Under the pieces are notes generated by a model that saw only the letters and a program-made list of their open reading frames with translations, was not told the origin of the DNA and ran no database searches. Both the position numbers and the translations under genes were made by a program. A stretch of 64,000 nucleotides of DNA from CATOSK01 sp034423195 (GTDB lineage: Bacteria > Chloroflexota > Dehalococcoidia > Lucifugimonadales > UBA3495): NCBI GenBank assembly GCA_034423195.1, contig DAOUIZ010000047.1:1-64000 (forward strand), written 5' to 3'. Every line of letters begins with the position of its first letter. Position 1 is the stretch's first letter. Of the stretch, positions 40,726 to 49,038 are shown in pieces.

Positions 40726-42512
40726 AATGGGGGCCCCTGTATCCGCTCGGCCTTCCAGGCGTCGAACTTCCCGACTCGTCCGGGTTTCGGGGTGGCGATG
40801 TAGTCCAGGAACCGGTCGCGGGGCATGGTGTTCAGGACGTGGCCCGGCTCGCACCAGGCCCGGCGGGCCACGGCCACTCCGAACCGCCGCTGCTCCAGCC
40901 AGGAATGGTGGTGGGAGTCGGTGTTGATTACCAGCGGAACGCCGATTTCCCGTGCCCGGTAGGCGTGGGTGTCCTTCAGGTCCAGCCGCTGCGGAGAGGC
41001 GTTTATCTCCATGGCCGTGCCCGTATCCCGGGCGGCCTGGAGGATGGCTTCCAGGTCAAACTCGGTGGGGTCCCGGCGGCCGATCAGGCGGGTGGAAAGG
41101 TGTCCGATTATCGTAACGGCGGGGTGCTCCATGGCCCGGATAACCCGCTTCGTCATGGTTTCCCGGTCCTGGCTCATGGCGTTGTGGACCGATGCCACCA
41201 CCACGTCCAGTTGCTCCAGCAGTTCGTCCGGGTAGTCGAGGCGGCCGTCCGACCGGATGTCCACCTCCGAGCCGCACAGGATGGTTATGGGATAACGCTC
41301 CCGCAGCGAGTGGAGGAGCTTGATCTGGGACTCGAGGCGCTCCACGGAGAGGCCGTTGGCGACGCCCAGGCCCTGGGAGTGGTCGGTGAGGGCCATGTAC
41401 TCGTAGCCCTGGGCCATGACCGCCTCGATCATCACCTCGATGGGGTCGTCGCCGTCGCTCCATTCGCTGTGCAGGTGGAGGTCGCCCCGCAGGTCGCCGA
41501 CCGTGACCAGGTCCGGCAGGGTGCCCTTCTGGGCCGCCTCCAGCTCGTGCATCCCGGAGCGGAGTTCCGGCGGGATGCAGGGCAGCCCCAGCCGCGCGTA
41601 GAAGGAGGCCTCGTCCGGGAAGGTCTCGACCTGGCCGGTGTCGATGCTGGTGATCCCGTACTCGTTCAGGGACAGGCCCATCCGGTTGGCGTGGTCGCGC
41701 AGCAGGATGTTGTGCTGGCGGCTGCCGGTGAAGTACTGGAGCAGGGCGCCGAAGGAATCGGGATCGCCGATCCGCATATCTATCTGGATTCCGGGCTTGA
41801 CGACGACGCTGGTCTTCTGGTCGCCGTGGACCAGGACTCCCTCCACTTGGGGGAGGGATACGAGGGCGTGGTGGACATCGGCGGGCTGGTCGGACAGGCC
41901 GATGAGGTCAACGTCGCCGATGGTCTCCTCCCAGCGGCGGAGGCTGCCTACCGGGTAGAGGCTGTCCAGGTGGGGGCACTGTTCCCGCAGGGCGGCTACC
42001 ACCCCCTCGGCGGCGGCCAGGGCCTCCCCGATGGGCGTGCGCTGGTCCTTGGTCCGCAGGGACTGGATGCTGCGCAGAATGTTGTCCACGGTCTTGGCGC
42101 CCAGGCCGGGAAGGGCGGCCAGGCGTCCCTGCTGGATGGCCTGCTCCAGGTCTTCGATGGAGGCCACCGGAATGTTGTCGGCGATGAGGCGGGCGGTCTT
42201 GGGGCCGATGCCCGGGATGGTCATTATCTGGAGGACGCCGGGAGGAAGCTCCTCCAGGGTGCGGTTGTAGGTCGCCATCTGGCCGGTGGTCACGTACTCG
42301 TGAATCTTGTCGGAGATGGCCTTGCCGATGCCGGGGACTTTCTTCAGGTCGGTCCCGTCGCCGACGGCCTGGTCCAGGGAGAAGGACAGGTTGTTGATGG
42401 TGTTGGCCGCCCGCTGGTAGGCGCGGATCTTGAAGACGGAATCGCCCTTGACCTCCAGCAGGGTGGCCAGGTTCTCGAACAGGGCGGCGATTTCCTCGTT
42501 GGTGGCGGGCAT
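40722..42512 (-). CDS. polX: DNA polymerase X family protein with PHP domain
   Basis: Bacterial PolX performs gap filling in base excision repair. Its PHP domain gives 3'-5' exonuclease activity. The 596 residues show helix-hairpin-helix motifs (KKVPGIGKAIS and MTIPGIGPKTA), the nucleotidyltransferase motif GSLRRWEETIGDVDLIG, and the PHP segment DLHLHSEWSDG with later His and Asp ligands. The ATG at 42512 has GAGG 5 nt upstream. The region around this start is partly duplicated about 110 bp upstream. Confidence 0.92.
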   Translation of the reverse strand: MPATNEEIAALFENLATLLEVKGDSVFKIRAYQRAANTINNLSFSLDQAVGDGTDLKKVPGIGKAISDKIHEYVTTGQMATYNRTLEELPPGVLQIMTIPGIGPKTARLIADNIPVASIEDLEQAIQQGRLAALPGLGAKTVDNILRSIQSLRTKDQRTPIGEALAAAEGVVAALREQCPHLDSLYPVGSLRRWEETIGDVDLIGLSDQPADVHHALVSLPQVEGVLVHGDQKTSVVVKPGIQIDMRIGDPDSFGALLQYFTGSRQHNILLRDHANRMGLSLNEYGITSIDTGQVETFPDEASFYARLGLPCIPPELRSGMHELEAAQKGTLPDLVTVGDLRGDLHLHSEWSDGDDPIEVMIEAVMAQGYEYMALTDHSQGLGVANGLSVERLESQIKLLHSLRERYPITILCGSEVDIRSDGRLDYPDELLEQLDVVVASVHNAMSQDRETMTKRVIRAMEHPAVTIIGHLSTRLIGRRDPTEFDLEAILQAARDTGTAMEINASPQRLDLKDTHAYRAREIGVPLVINTDSHHHSWLEQRRFGVAVARRAWCEPGHVLNTMPRDRFLDYIATPKPGRVGKFDAWKAERIQGPPL

Positions 42513-42745
42513 GGCGGCCTCAGGCGTCACAGGTTCGGGGTAGGTGCGACTCCGGCCCCGCCGCAAGGAAACTTGTCTCAACGGCGGCGCCTGTCGCGCG
42601 GGGTCCGTGGTTGGTGGCGGGCATGGCGGCCTCGCGTTCAGGAAGTGCGGGAAATTGACTGGGTTTTGCGGGAACATTATACTCCGGCGGAGCCGCGGTT
42701 CCCAAACGGACCCGGCCTGACCTTGCCGCAAGGACCCCTCTGCCC

Positions 42746-43399
42746 ATGTCGCCAGGAACCTTCCCAGGGAGCTCTCAAGGAACCTCCCCCCAGCTTCCCG
42801 CCGCTCCCTCCGCCCTTGCCGACGCCCTGTTCCCCGTTTCCCCGGGAGCCATGCGTCTGCTGCGGGATGCGGCGCTGGTCGTCGGCTTCGTCCTGTTCAC
42901 GGCGCTGCTGGCCCAGGTGCGGATTCCCTTGGGGTTCACCCCCGTCCCCATCACGGGACAGACCCTGGCGGTGCTGCTCACCGGAGCGGCCCTGGGAAGC
43001 CGCAAGGGTGCGGCGGCGATGGCCGTCTACCTCGTCGCCGGAACGTGGCTGCCCTTCTATGCGGGGGGAGCGTCCGGCTTCGTTTGGACGCTGGCCTCCG
43101 GGGGATACATCATCGGGTTCATCCCGGCGGCCTTCGCGGTGGGTTGGATGTGCGAGCGGGGCTGGGACCGGAAGCCGTGGGTGCTGGTTGCCATGCTGGC
43201 GGGGAACGTCATCCTGTACGTCCCGGGGCTGATCCAGCTCTCGCTGTTCGTGCCGCCGGACCAGCCCACGCTGGCGACAACGCTGGAGTGGGGGCTGTAC
43301 CCCTTCATCCTGGGCGACCTTATCAAGCTGTACCTGGCGTCGCTGGCCTTGCCGTCGGCGTGGTGGATTTACTGGCGGATGCAGGGGAGGTGGGGCTGA
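42746..43399 (+). CDS. bioY: BioY biotin transporter
   Basis: BioY is the substrate-binding membrane subunit of biotin ECF transporters. The 217-residue protein has six hydrophobic helices and the signature PLGFTPVPITGQTLAVLL, followed by GAALGSRKGAAAMAVYL and GGYIIGF. The annotated ATG gives a Pro/Ser-rich 35-residue extension. An internal ATG near 42851 is an alternative start, with GGGAG close by. The energising ECF ATPases are not in the window. The next gene follows after 1 bp. Confidence 0.9.
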   Translation: MSPGTFPGSSQGTSPQLPAAPSALADALFPVSPGAMRLLRDAALVVGFVLFTALLAQVRIPLGFTPVPITGQTLAVLLTGAALGSRKGAAAMAVYLVAGTWLPFYAGGASGFVWTLASGGYIIGFIPAAFAVGWMCERGWDRKPWVLVAMLAGNVILYVPGLIQLSLFVPPDQPTLATTLEWGLYPFILGDLIKLYLASLALPSAWWIYWRMQGRWG

Positions 43400-43400
43400 A

Positions 43401-44045
43401 ATGGATATAAGCTGGCTGGGACACGCCTGTTTTCAGTTGCGGTCGGACCTGGTGACGGTGGTGACCGACCCCTTCCCGTCGTCCCTGGGACTGCGCCTTG
43501 CGCCCCGTCCCGCCGCCGTAGTGACGGTCAGCAACACCCATCCCAACCATTCCTGCTGGCAGGACGTGCCCGGTGAGCCCCGGGTGTTCAACGCGCCGGG
43601 GGAGTACGAGTTCTCCGGCGTGGCGGTGCGCGGCGTCATGACCGGCCTGCCCGAGGGAACGCCCCACGAGCAGCGGAACGTGGCCTACTCCATTGAGATC
43701 GACGGGGTGAGCATCTGCCACCTGGGGGACATCGCCATGCCCCTGACCCCGAAGCAGGCGGACGACCTCGCCCCCGTGGATGTGCTGCTGGTCCCCACCG
43801 GGGGCGGATGCACCCTGCCGCTGGCCCAGGCCGCCCAGGCCATCCAGGACCTGTCCCCCCGCGTGGTCATTCCCATGCACTTCCGGCACGAGAGCGTGGA
43901 CCTGGAGCTGGCCCCGGTGGATGAGTTCCTGCGGCTGCTGGGGGAGAGCGAGACCCAGACCCAGCCCCGGCTGTCCGTGACGACGAACAACCTCCCGGCG
44001 GACCGGCGGCTGGTCCTGCTCAACGTCCAGTCCCGGCCCCTTTAG
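43401..44045 (+). CDS. metallo-beta-lactamase-fold protein (UlaG-like), possibly metal-poor
   Basis: The 214-residue protein begins ISWLGHACFQL, typical of UlaG/RomA-like MBL-fold hydrolases. It continues with HLGDI and VIPMHFRHES segments that normally supply metal ligands. The key HxHxDH motif reads SNTHPNHS, so some metal ligands are lost or replaced. Activity may therefore be altered or absent. It begins 1 bp after the bioY stop and is probably co-transcribed. The substrate is unknown. Confidence 0.75.
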   Translation: MDISWLGHACFQLRSDLVTVVTDPFPSSLGLRLAPRPAAVVTVSNTHPNHSCWQDVPGEPRVFNAPGEYEFSGVAVRGVMTGLPEGTPHEQRNVAYSIEIDGVSICHLGDIAMPLTPKQADDLAPVDVLLVPTGGGCTLPLAQAAQAIQDLSPRVVIPMHFRHESVDLELAPVDEFLRLLGESETQTQPRLSVTTNNLPADRRLVLLNVQSRPL

Positions 44046-44452
44046 GGCGAGTCACCCCCGCCGCCACTCCCGCAGTGCCTTCCCCCTCAGAAGCGTCACT
44101 CCCGCTCTCCATTTCTCCCGTCATTCCCGCGCAGAGCCTGCCCCTGGCGACTGAGGAGGGACGACGAAGGAGGGAAAGGGGCGGGAATCCAGACCCCGGT
44201 AGATCCCTCCTTGCAACTCCCTATCCCACACCCAACACCTCTCCCGTCACTCCTGCGTAGGCAGGGGCAGGGCCCAGACCCCGTAGGCCCTTCCAACAAC
44301 TGCCGACCCTTGAGCGCAACTTTGCAATCGTCCTGGAGTCACCCCCCCGTCACCCCTCTGCCCCATCATTCCCCCACCATACCTGCCGTCACCCCTGCGT
44401 CAGCCGCTGGCGTCGGGTCTGGTAAAATGGTTGAAAGTCTTGGCAAAGGAGC
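44046..44452. other. intergenic region with REP-like repeats
   Basis: The 407-bp gap is made largely of dispersed palindromic repeats. They are a 72-bp composite element at 44126-44197, listed separately, a hairpin CCTGCGTAGGCAGG with a CAGACCCC tail at about 44238-44275, and a short fragment GTCAGCCGCTGGCGT near 44400. No gene is seen. Confidence 0.6.
44126..44197 (+). repeat. composite REP-like element, copy 1
   Basis: This 72-bp element is identical to 52591-52662. The outer arms CCCGC and GCGGG with the tail AATCCAGACCCC match the short hairpin at 63370-63396. That copy lacks the 46-bp inner segment that starts AGCCTGCCCCTGGCGA and ends GGGAAAGGG. The inner segment itself forms CTGCCCCT/AGGGG-type pairing. 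Confidence 0.75.
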
Positions 44453-45253
44453 ATGGCGCTGGTCCAGCATCAAGACAAGATCCTCATCGTCGACGACGAG
44501 TGGGACTCCCCCATAGTGGCCGCCGTCCGGCGGCGGCTGGACGCCGAGGGCTGGGACACCCGGGTGGTGCTCCCCGAGGCCGCGCGTCCCGAGGGGGAGG
44601 AGTTCGAGGCGGCGGCCCTCTACGCCATCGAGGAGGAGCAGCCCGGCGGGGTGCTCCTGGATGTCCGGCTGGGCGACTTGCGCGAGGACCAGTTCAAGGG
44701 CCTGGAGATACTGCGGGAGATTGTCCGGCGGCACCCCCGCCTTCCCGTGCTCATGTTCACCCAGTACACCCAGGGGCCAGAGCGGGAAACGGCGGTGCGG
44801 GGCTCCCTCCAGTGGGACTCGCCGGTCGACTTCGTGGACAAGCTGGCCAGCCCCGACGAGGTCGTGCTGCGGCTGCGGCGGCTCATCGGGCGCACCCCCG
44901 AGGCCATATCCATCGGCGGGGTCATCTTCCTTGACCTGGGGGCCCAGCTGGTGTCGGTGCTGCGGGATGGCGAGCGGGCGCCGGTAAACGACATCACCGG
45001 CATCAAGTTCGAGATTTTCCGGGAGCTGGCCACCACCTGGTACCGCAGTCCCGGCGAGCTGGTCCCCTTCGGCCGCCTGGAGCGCCACTTCGACGGCGAG
45101 GACGCCCGGGGTTCCCTGCGGGTGCGTATCCGGGAGATAAAGGTCTCCCTGGGCAACGCCCTTGACCGCCGCTTCGGGGCCGGGGACCTGATTATAAACG
45201 TGCGGGACCAGGGGTACCGGCTGTCGCCGCCCCGGATGAGTCCGGGGGCCTAG
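44453..45253 (+). CDS. two-component response regulator, winged-helix output
   Basis: The 266-residue protein has a receiver domain with D14/D15 (LIVDDEW), the phosphoacceptor D70 (GVLLDVRLGD), and the conserved Lys in VDKLAS. A C-terminal OmpR-like DNA-binding domain with the wing segment INVRDQGYRL follows. It should act with the kinase encoded 35 bp downstream. A GGAG lies only 1 nt before the ATG, which is unusually close. Target genes are unknown; the lipoprotein gene after the kinase is a candidate. Confidence 0.8.
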   Translation: MALVQHQDKILIVDDEWDSPIVAAVRRRLDAEGWDTRVVLPEAARPEGEEFEAAALYAIEEEQPGGVLLDVRLGDLREDQFKGLEILREIVRRHPRLPVLMFTQYTQGPERETAVRGSLQWDSPVDFVDKLASPDEVVLRLRRLIGRTPEAISIGGVIFLDLGAQLVSVLRDGERAPVNDITGIKFEIFRELATTWYRSPGELVPFGRLERHFDGEDARGSLRVRIREIKVSLGNALDRRFGAGDLIINVRDQGYRLSPPRMSPGA

Positions 45254-45288
45254 CCGGCAGCGTATCACAGGAAACAGGGAGCGGTCCG

Positions 45289-46296
45289 TTGGGTCTGATG
45301 AACGCGGCGCAGAAGTGGGTGCGGGCGGCGGGCGTCCTGGCGGCGCTGGCCGGCCTGGCGGCGGCCGGGGCATCGCCCTTCTTCGGGGAGGCGGTATCCC
45401 CCAGGCTCTGGGCGGTGGAGCCCCTGGCCTACCTGGGAGCGGCGGCAGTGGTGGCCGGCCTGCTGGTGGTGGTCCTGTCCTACGTCGGCCCCCGGCTGCT
45501 GGAGCGCAACGGGAGCAACGGGGAGGATGAGCGGCCCACGCCGGAGGTGTGGGGTGAGCTGACCCGCCAGTATTTCGAGCTGTTCAACCACGACTTGGGC
45601 CGTCCCCTGCGGCGCATCCTGGGCAAGGAGCGGGAGCTGCGGGCGTTGCTCCAGGGGGCCGACCCGGAGAAATATCCCGGCCTGTACTCAGAGGTGAAGG
45701 AACTGCTGGACGAGATCGAGAGCCAGGCCCCCAGCTTCCGCCTGATGATCGCCAACGTGGAAGTGCTGGTCCAGATGGAGGCCCCCGACGGGCAGGTGCC
45801 GGTGCAGCCGGTGGAGCTGGCCGAGGTCATCCGCCGCATCGTCTCCCGCTACTCCATAGTGGCTGGCGACGAGGGCAAGGAGATAACCTGGTGGGCCGAG
45901 CCCTCCGAGTTCGGGCTGGTCTACGCCGACAGCTCGTCCATCGAGCACATCGTCACCAACCTGGTGGACAACTCGGTGCGCTTCGCCGGCGAGCGGGTGG
46001 AGATCAGCATCACCAAGAACGCATCCAGCTTTTTCGTCCGGGTGTGGGACGACGGCCCGGGGATAGCTGATTACTACCAGCGTCACATATTCGACCGGGG
46101 CTGGACCCCCGAGGTGGCCAAGCGCGAGGAAAAGACCAGCTCCGGGCTGGGGCTGTACATAGCGCGGACGCTGGCCCGCCGCAGCGGCGGCGACGTGACG
46201 GTGGAAAGCACTCCCGAGCCGGACAACGGCCACCACACATCCTTCCTGCTGGCCCTGCCGCTGCTGGACCCGCCGGTGGAGCAGCCCGCCGCCTGA
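45289..46296 (+). CDS. membrane sensor histidine kinase
   Basis: The 335-residue kinase has two N-terminal membrane helices (about 12-32 and 45-65) with almost no external loop, so it senses the membrane or an internal signal. A dimerisation helix carries the phospho-acceptor H101 in NHDLGRPLRR. The ATPase domain has N box NLVDNSVRF, G1 DDGPGI and G2 SSGLGLYIA. The start is TTG at 45289 with AGGGAG upstream. The stop overlaps the next ATG by 1 nt. Confidence 0.85.
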   Translation: MGLMNAAQKWVRAAGVLAALAGLAAAGASPFFGEAVSPRLWAVEPLAYLGAAAVVAGLLVVVLSYVGPRLLERNGSNGEDERPTPEVWGELTRQYFELFNHDLGRPLRRILGKERELRALLQGADPEKYPGLYSEVKELLDEIESQAPSFRLMIANVEVLVQMEAPDGQVPVQPVELAEVIRRIVSRYSIVAGDEGKEITWWAEPSEFGLVYADSSSIEHIVTNLVDNSVRFAGERVEISITKNASSFFVRVWDDGPGIADYYQRHIFDRGWTPEVAKREEKTSSGLGLYIARTLARRSGGDVTVESTPEPDNGHHTSFLLALPLLDPPVEQPAA

Positions 46297-47141
46297 TGAC
46301 GCTCCTTCCCAGGGTCTTGCTTCCGAAAGTCTGGCTTCCGAAGGCTGTCCTTCCCGGGGTTGCCCTGGCTGGTATCGCGCTGTTGCTTCTGGCCGGATGC
46401 TTCACGCCGGTGGACCGGTACGCGATGGTGCCGACCCCGCCGCCCCCGCTGCCGACGCCGACGGCCAAGTTGATACCGCCGACTCCGACCCCCACTCCGA
46501 CAGCCACGCCTCCGACGGCCACGCCTCCCGCGCCTGCTCCGACGCCGACATCACCGCCTCCGACGCCGACCTCCCCGCCTACGCCCACGCCCACGCCGTC
46601 TCCCACCCCCACCCCGCCGCTGCCTGACGTCAAGCCTTTCGTGGAAATTCACGAGCCGGTCTACGGGGCCGAGGTATCCGATGCCTCGGTGACCGTTCTC
46701 GGGGAGACCATTCCCGGTGGGCTGCTGACGGCCAACGGGCGGCGGGCCCTGGTGGAAAGGGACGGGTCGTTTCAGGCGGTGGTGCCGCTTAACCTGGGGA
46801 TCAACGTCATCGAGGTTATAGTCTCAGACCCGCAGGGAGTGGAGGCGCGGGCCTTCCTGGCGGTGACGTACACCCGCCCGGTGATCCGTCCCTTCAGCCT
46901 GGATATCGACCGTCCGGCGGACGGGCTGGACTCCATCAACGAGTTCGTGCAGGTGTCGGGACGGACGCTGCCCCGGGTCACCGTGGCGGTCAACGGGGTG
47001 GTGGTGCCGGTCAACGAGGACGGCGAGTTCTCCACCCTCATCCGACTCAGCCCCGGCCTGAACCTCATCAAGGTAACGGCCCGCCACCCCGACGGCCGCC
47101 ACCTCGAGCAGGCCCGCACCGTCACCTACACGCCGAACTAG
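46296..47141 (+). CDS. Pro/Thr-rich lipoprotein with two Ig-like domains
   Basis: The 281-residue protein has a lipoprotein signal ending in LLLLAGC (Cys near 35) and a Pro/Thr spacer (about 45-110). Two similar beta-domains follow (about 112-195 and 200-281), each with a VNG or TANG turn and an LGINVIEV or PGLNLIKV strand, as in glucodextranase-B-type repeats. It overlaps the kinase stop by 1 nt, so the three genes form one unit. It may be the envelope component sensed or controlled by the two-component pair. Confidence 0.75.
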   Translation: MTLLPRVLLPKVWLPKAVLPGVALAGIALLLLAGCFTPVDRYAMVPTPPPPLPTPTAKLIPPTPTPTPTATPPTATPPAPAPTPTSPPPTPTSPPTPTPTPSPTPTPPLPDVKPFVEIHEPVYGAEVSDASVTVLGETIPGGLLTANGRRALVERDGSFQAVVPLNLGINVIEVIVSDPQGVEARAFLAVTYTRPVIRPFSLDIDRPADGLDSINEFVQVSGRTLPRVTVAVNGVVVPVNEDGEFSTLIRLSPGLNLIKVTARHPDGRHLEQARTVTYTPN

Positions 47142-47521
47142 ACGGGGGCGGGGCGCAGAGTAGCCGTTTCAAGGGACTGGTTGCTGGAGATGGGGGTGCA
47201 TCCGGGTTGGACCTGGCTGATTCCGTCCTATTTCCTTTGCAGGTGGCTGCTTGAGGGCGAAGTCTCGGCGAGCCTCCGAGTCGGCCTGTTTTGTGGCTTA
47301 CTCTGTCCCGCCAAAAGTTGTTTCTCGTTTCCTCTGGCGTGGGTTGGTTGGCCCCGCTGGACCGGGGAGAACCGCTTGACTTATGCCAGTTCCCAAGGGC
47401 TGTATTCAGACAATGAGCATGACATCTGACAGTTGTTTGTCCAATAAAAATAGCTACAATTTAAGCGTGATATTTTATGGACATTGACCGTGCCAATGTC
47501 GTTCTTTAGGAGGTTCTATAT
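47142..47521. promoter_or_regulatory. gap containing the fic promoter and operator-like repeat
   Basis: The first 280 bp show nothing clear. Near the 3' end, TTGTTT (47433) and TACAAT (47455) with a 16-bp spacer form a good promoter. A 7-bp inverted repeat GACATTG-N7-CAATGTC (47480-47500) lies between it and the AGGAGG ribosome-binding site of the Fic gene. That inverted repeat is a plausible repressor site. Confidence 0.5.
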
Positions 47522-48652
47522 ATGCCAAGCTGGAACGTGCATTTCGAACTGAATGTTGGGGTCGACCGCCGAACCATCATCCAGGACTTGGCCAGGATCC
47601 ATGCGTTGGCCAGCGTGATTCGGGGCATTCCGATTCCCCCATCTGTACAATCCAGGCTGGATCACCTCAACATTTTAAGGGCAGTGAAGGGAACTACTGG
47701 CATCGAGGGAATCGAGCTTTCGGAAGAGGAAGTTGCTCTCATAATGTCCACGCCTTCTGCCAGCCCTGTTTTGGGGTCTGGTCGAGAGCGGGAAGAACAG
47801 GAGGCCAGGAACGCAGAAGCTTTGATGCGATATGTCAGCGAATACGTGGAAAACAACCCAGCGGAACCGATTTCTGAACGGCTGATATTGAAATTCCACG
47901 AAATCCTGACTCAGGACATAAATTATCCGAACAATATTCCTGGACGGTACCGCAATCACCCTGTAACAGTCGGGGCCTATCGCCCTCCCGCAGAAGGGGA
48001 AGAAGTACGACAACTGATGTCCAAATTCATCGAATGGCTCAACACAGGGGTTCCAAGATCATGGGATCCGGTAATACGTGCGATAGTCGCTCATTTCTAT
48101 GTGGTTAGCATACACCCTTTCGGGGATGGCAACGGACGCACTTCAAGAGCCGTAGAGAGTTTCCTGCTCTATAAAGCCGATGTGAATGTGAGGGGATTCT
48201 ACTCGCTGGCCAACTATTTTTATCGGAATCGCCCGGAGTATATAGAACACCTTACCCTGGTGCAGATGCGGGGTGAGTCGGACTTAACCCCTTTTGTGGC
48301 GTTTTCCCTGAAAGGGTTAGTGCAGGAACTCGAAGCGGTCCACGAAGAAGTCTTGGCCGAAGTCAGGACAATAGCCTTCCGGGATTATGCCAGAGAGTTC
48401 CTGGATGAGGTCGGTAAATTGAGAACACCAGCCGGGGAAAGGCAACTGCGCTTCTTGACTGGGCTGTCCAATCAGCCGGTCTCGCTTAAACTGCTGCGCT
48501 CGGGCGGCCACACTTTATCTAGCCTGTACAGGGACGTTACTACTCGAACACTTATCCGGGACCTGAACTACCTGAAGGAGAACGATCTGATCAGCGTCGA
48601 TGGCGATGAATTGCGCGCTCGAATAGACCTGATGACACGATTCACAGCCTGA
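47522..48652 (+). CDS. Fic-family protein, class II (N-terminal inhibitory motif)
   Basis: Fic proteins transfer AMP or related groups to hydroxyl side chains of target proteins. The 376-residue protein has the complete catalytic motif HPFGDGNGRTSR at 198-209. The N-terminal inhibitory helix motif T58-x3-E62-G63 lets the protein restrain itself, so no separate antitoxin is needed. The C-terminal third resembles a winged-helix DNA-binding domain. AGGAGG stands before the ATG and a clear promoter lies upstream. Lower GC than its neighbours suggests acquisition. Confidence 0.88.
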   Translation: MPSWNVHFELNVGVDRRTIIQDLARIHALASVIRGIPIPPSVQSRLDHLNILRAVKGTTGIEGIELSEEEVALIMSTPSASPVLGSGREREEQEARNAEALMRYVSEYVENNPAEPISERLILKFHEILTQDINYPNNIPGRYRNHPVTVGAYRPPAEGEEVRQLMSKFIEWLNTGVPRSWDPVIRAIVAHFYVVSIHPFGDGNGRTSRAVESFLLYKADVNVRGFYSLANYFYRNRPEYIEHLTLVQMRGESDLTPFVAFSLKGLVQELEAVHEEVLAEVRTIAFRDYAREFLDEVGKLRTPAGERQLRFLTGLSNQPVSLKLLRSGGHTLSSLYRDVTTRTLIRDLNYLKENDLISVDGDELRARIDLMTRFTA

Positions 48653-48764
48653 ACTTATAGCTGCTTGTGCGGGTCGATAGCCCAATTGGCGTCGTGCGGG
48701 GAAATGGGCCTATTCCCCAGGACGACGAGTGCAGCGCAGGGATATTGGTATCAACGAAGGGCAT
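48642..48764 (-). pseudogene. remnant of a VapC-type PIN toxin gene
   Basis: Directly overlapping the end of the RHH antitoxin gene, an ATG at 48764 opens a 40-codon frame beginning MPFVDTNIPAL. VDTN-I/L is the conserved first strand and first acidic residue of PIN toxins, and the antitoxin-toxin overlap is the normal VapBC layout. After about ten codons the sequence no longer resembles a PIN domain and ends at 48642. The toxin seems to have lost everything but its 5' end. Confidence 0.5.
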
Positions 48765-48993
48765 GGCGGTCGTGCAGTTCCGCTCTGCTCACGTTGTCCC
48801 TGGAGTCAATGCCCCCGCCCTGGGCACGAATGGACTTGATGATTTCGGAGAGAGTTTCACCGGACGGCGCCGTCACCGCCATACTTCCAAGGAAGCCCTC
48901 TATCAACGCGGAAATCGAGGTCCCCTGTTCCTCCGCTCTCATGCTGGCGAGACGATATATCTCGTCATCCACGGATACAGTGAAGGTCTTCAT
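48751..48993 (-). CDS. ribbon-helix-helix antitoxin (orphan VapB type)
   Basis: The 80-residue protein starts MKTFTVSVDDEIYRLASMRA and continues GTSISALIEGFLGSM, an RHH DNA-binding fold, then a flexible tail. The start at 48993 is preferred over 49008 because the RHH strand begins there. Its cognate toxin appears truncated (remnant at 48642-48764), so this is an orphan antitoxin that could still repress DNA or cross-neutralise other PIN toxins. It lies downstream of rho on the same strand. Confidence 0.7.
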   Translation of the reverse strand: MKTFTVSVDDEIYRLASMRAEEQGTSISALIEGFLGSMAVTAPSGETLSEIIKSIRAQGGGIDSRDNVSRAELHDRHALR

Positions 48994-49038
48994 TTTCCGG
49001 CAGCCCAACGCCTGCTCTGGTCCAGTCTGCCCCCGCCC

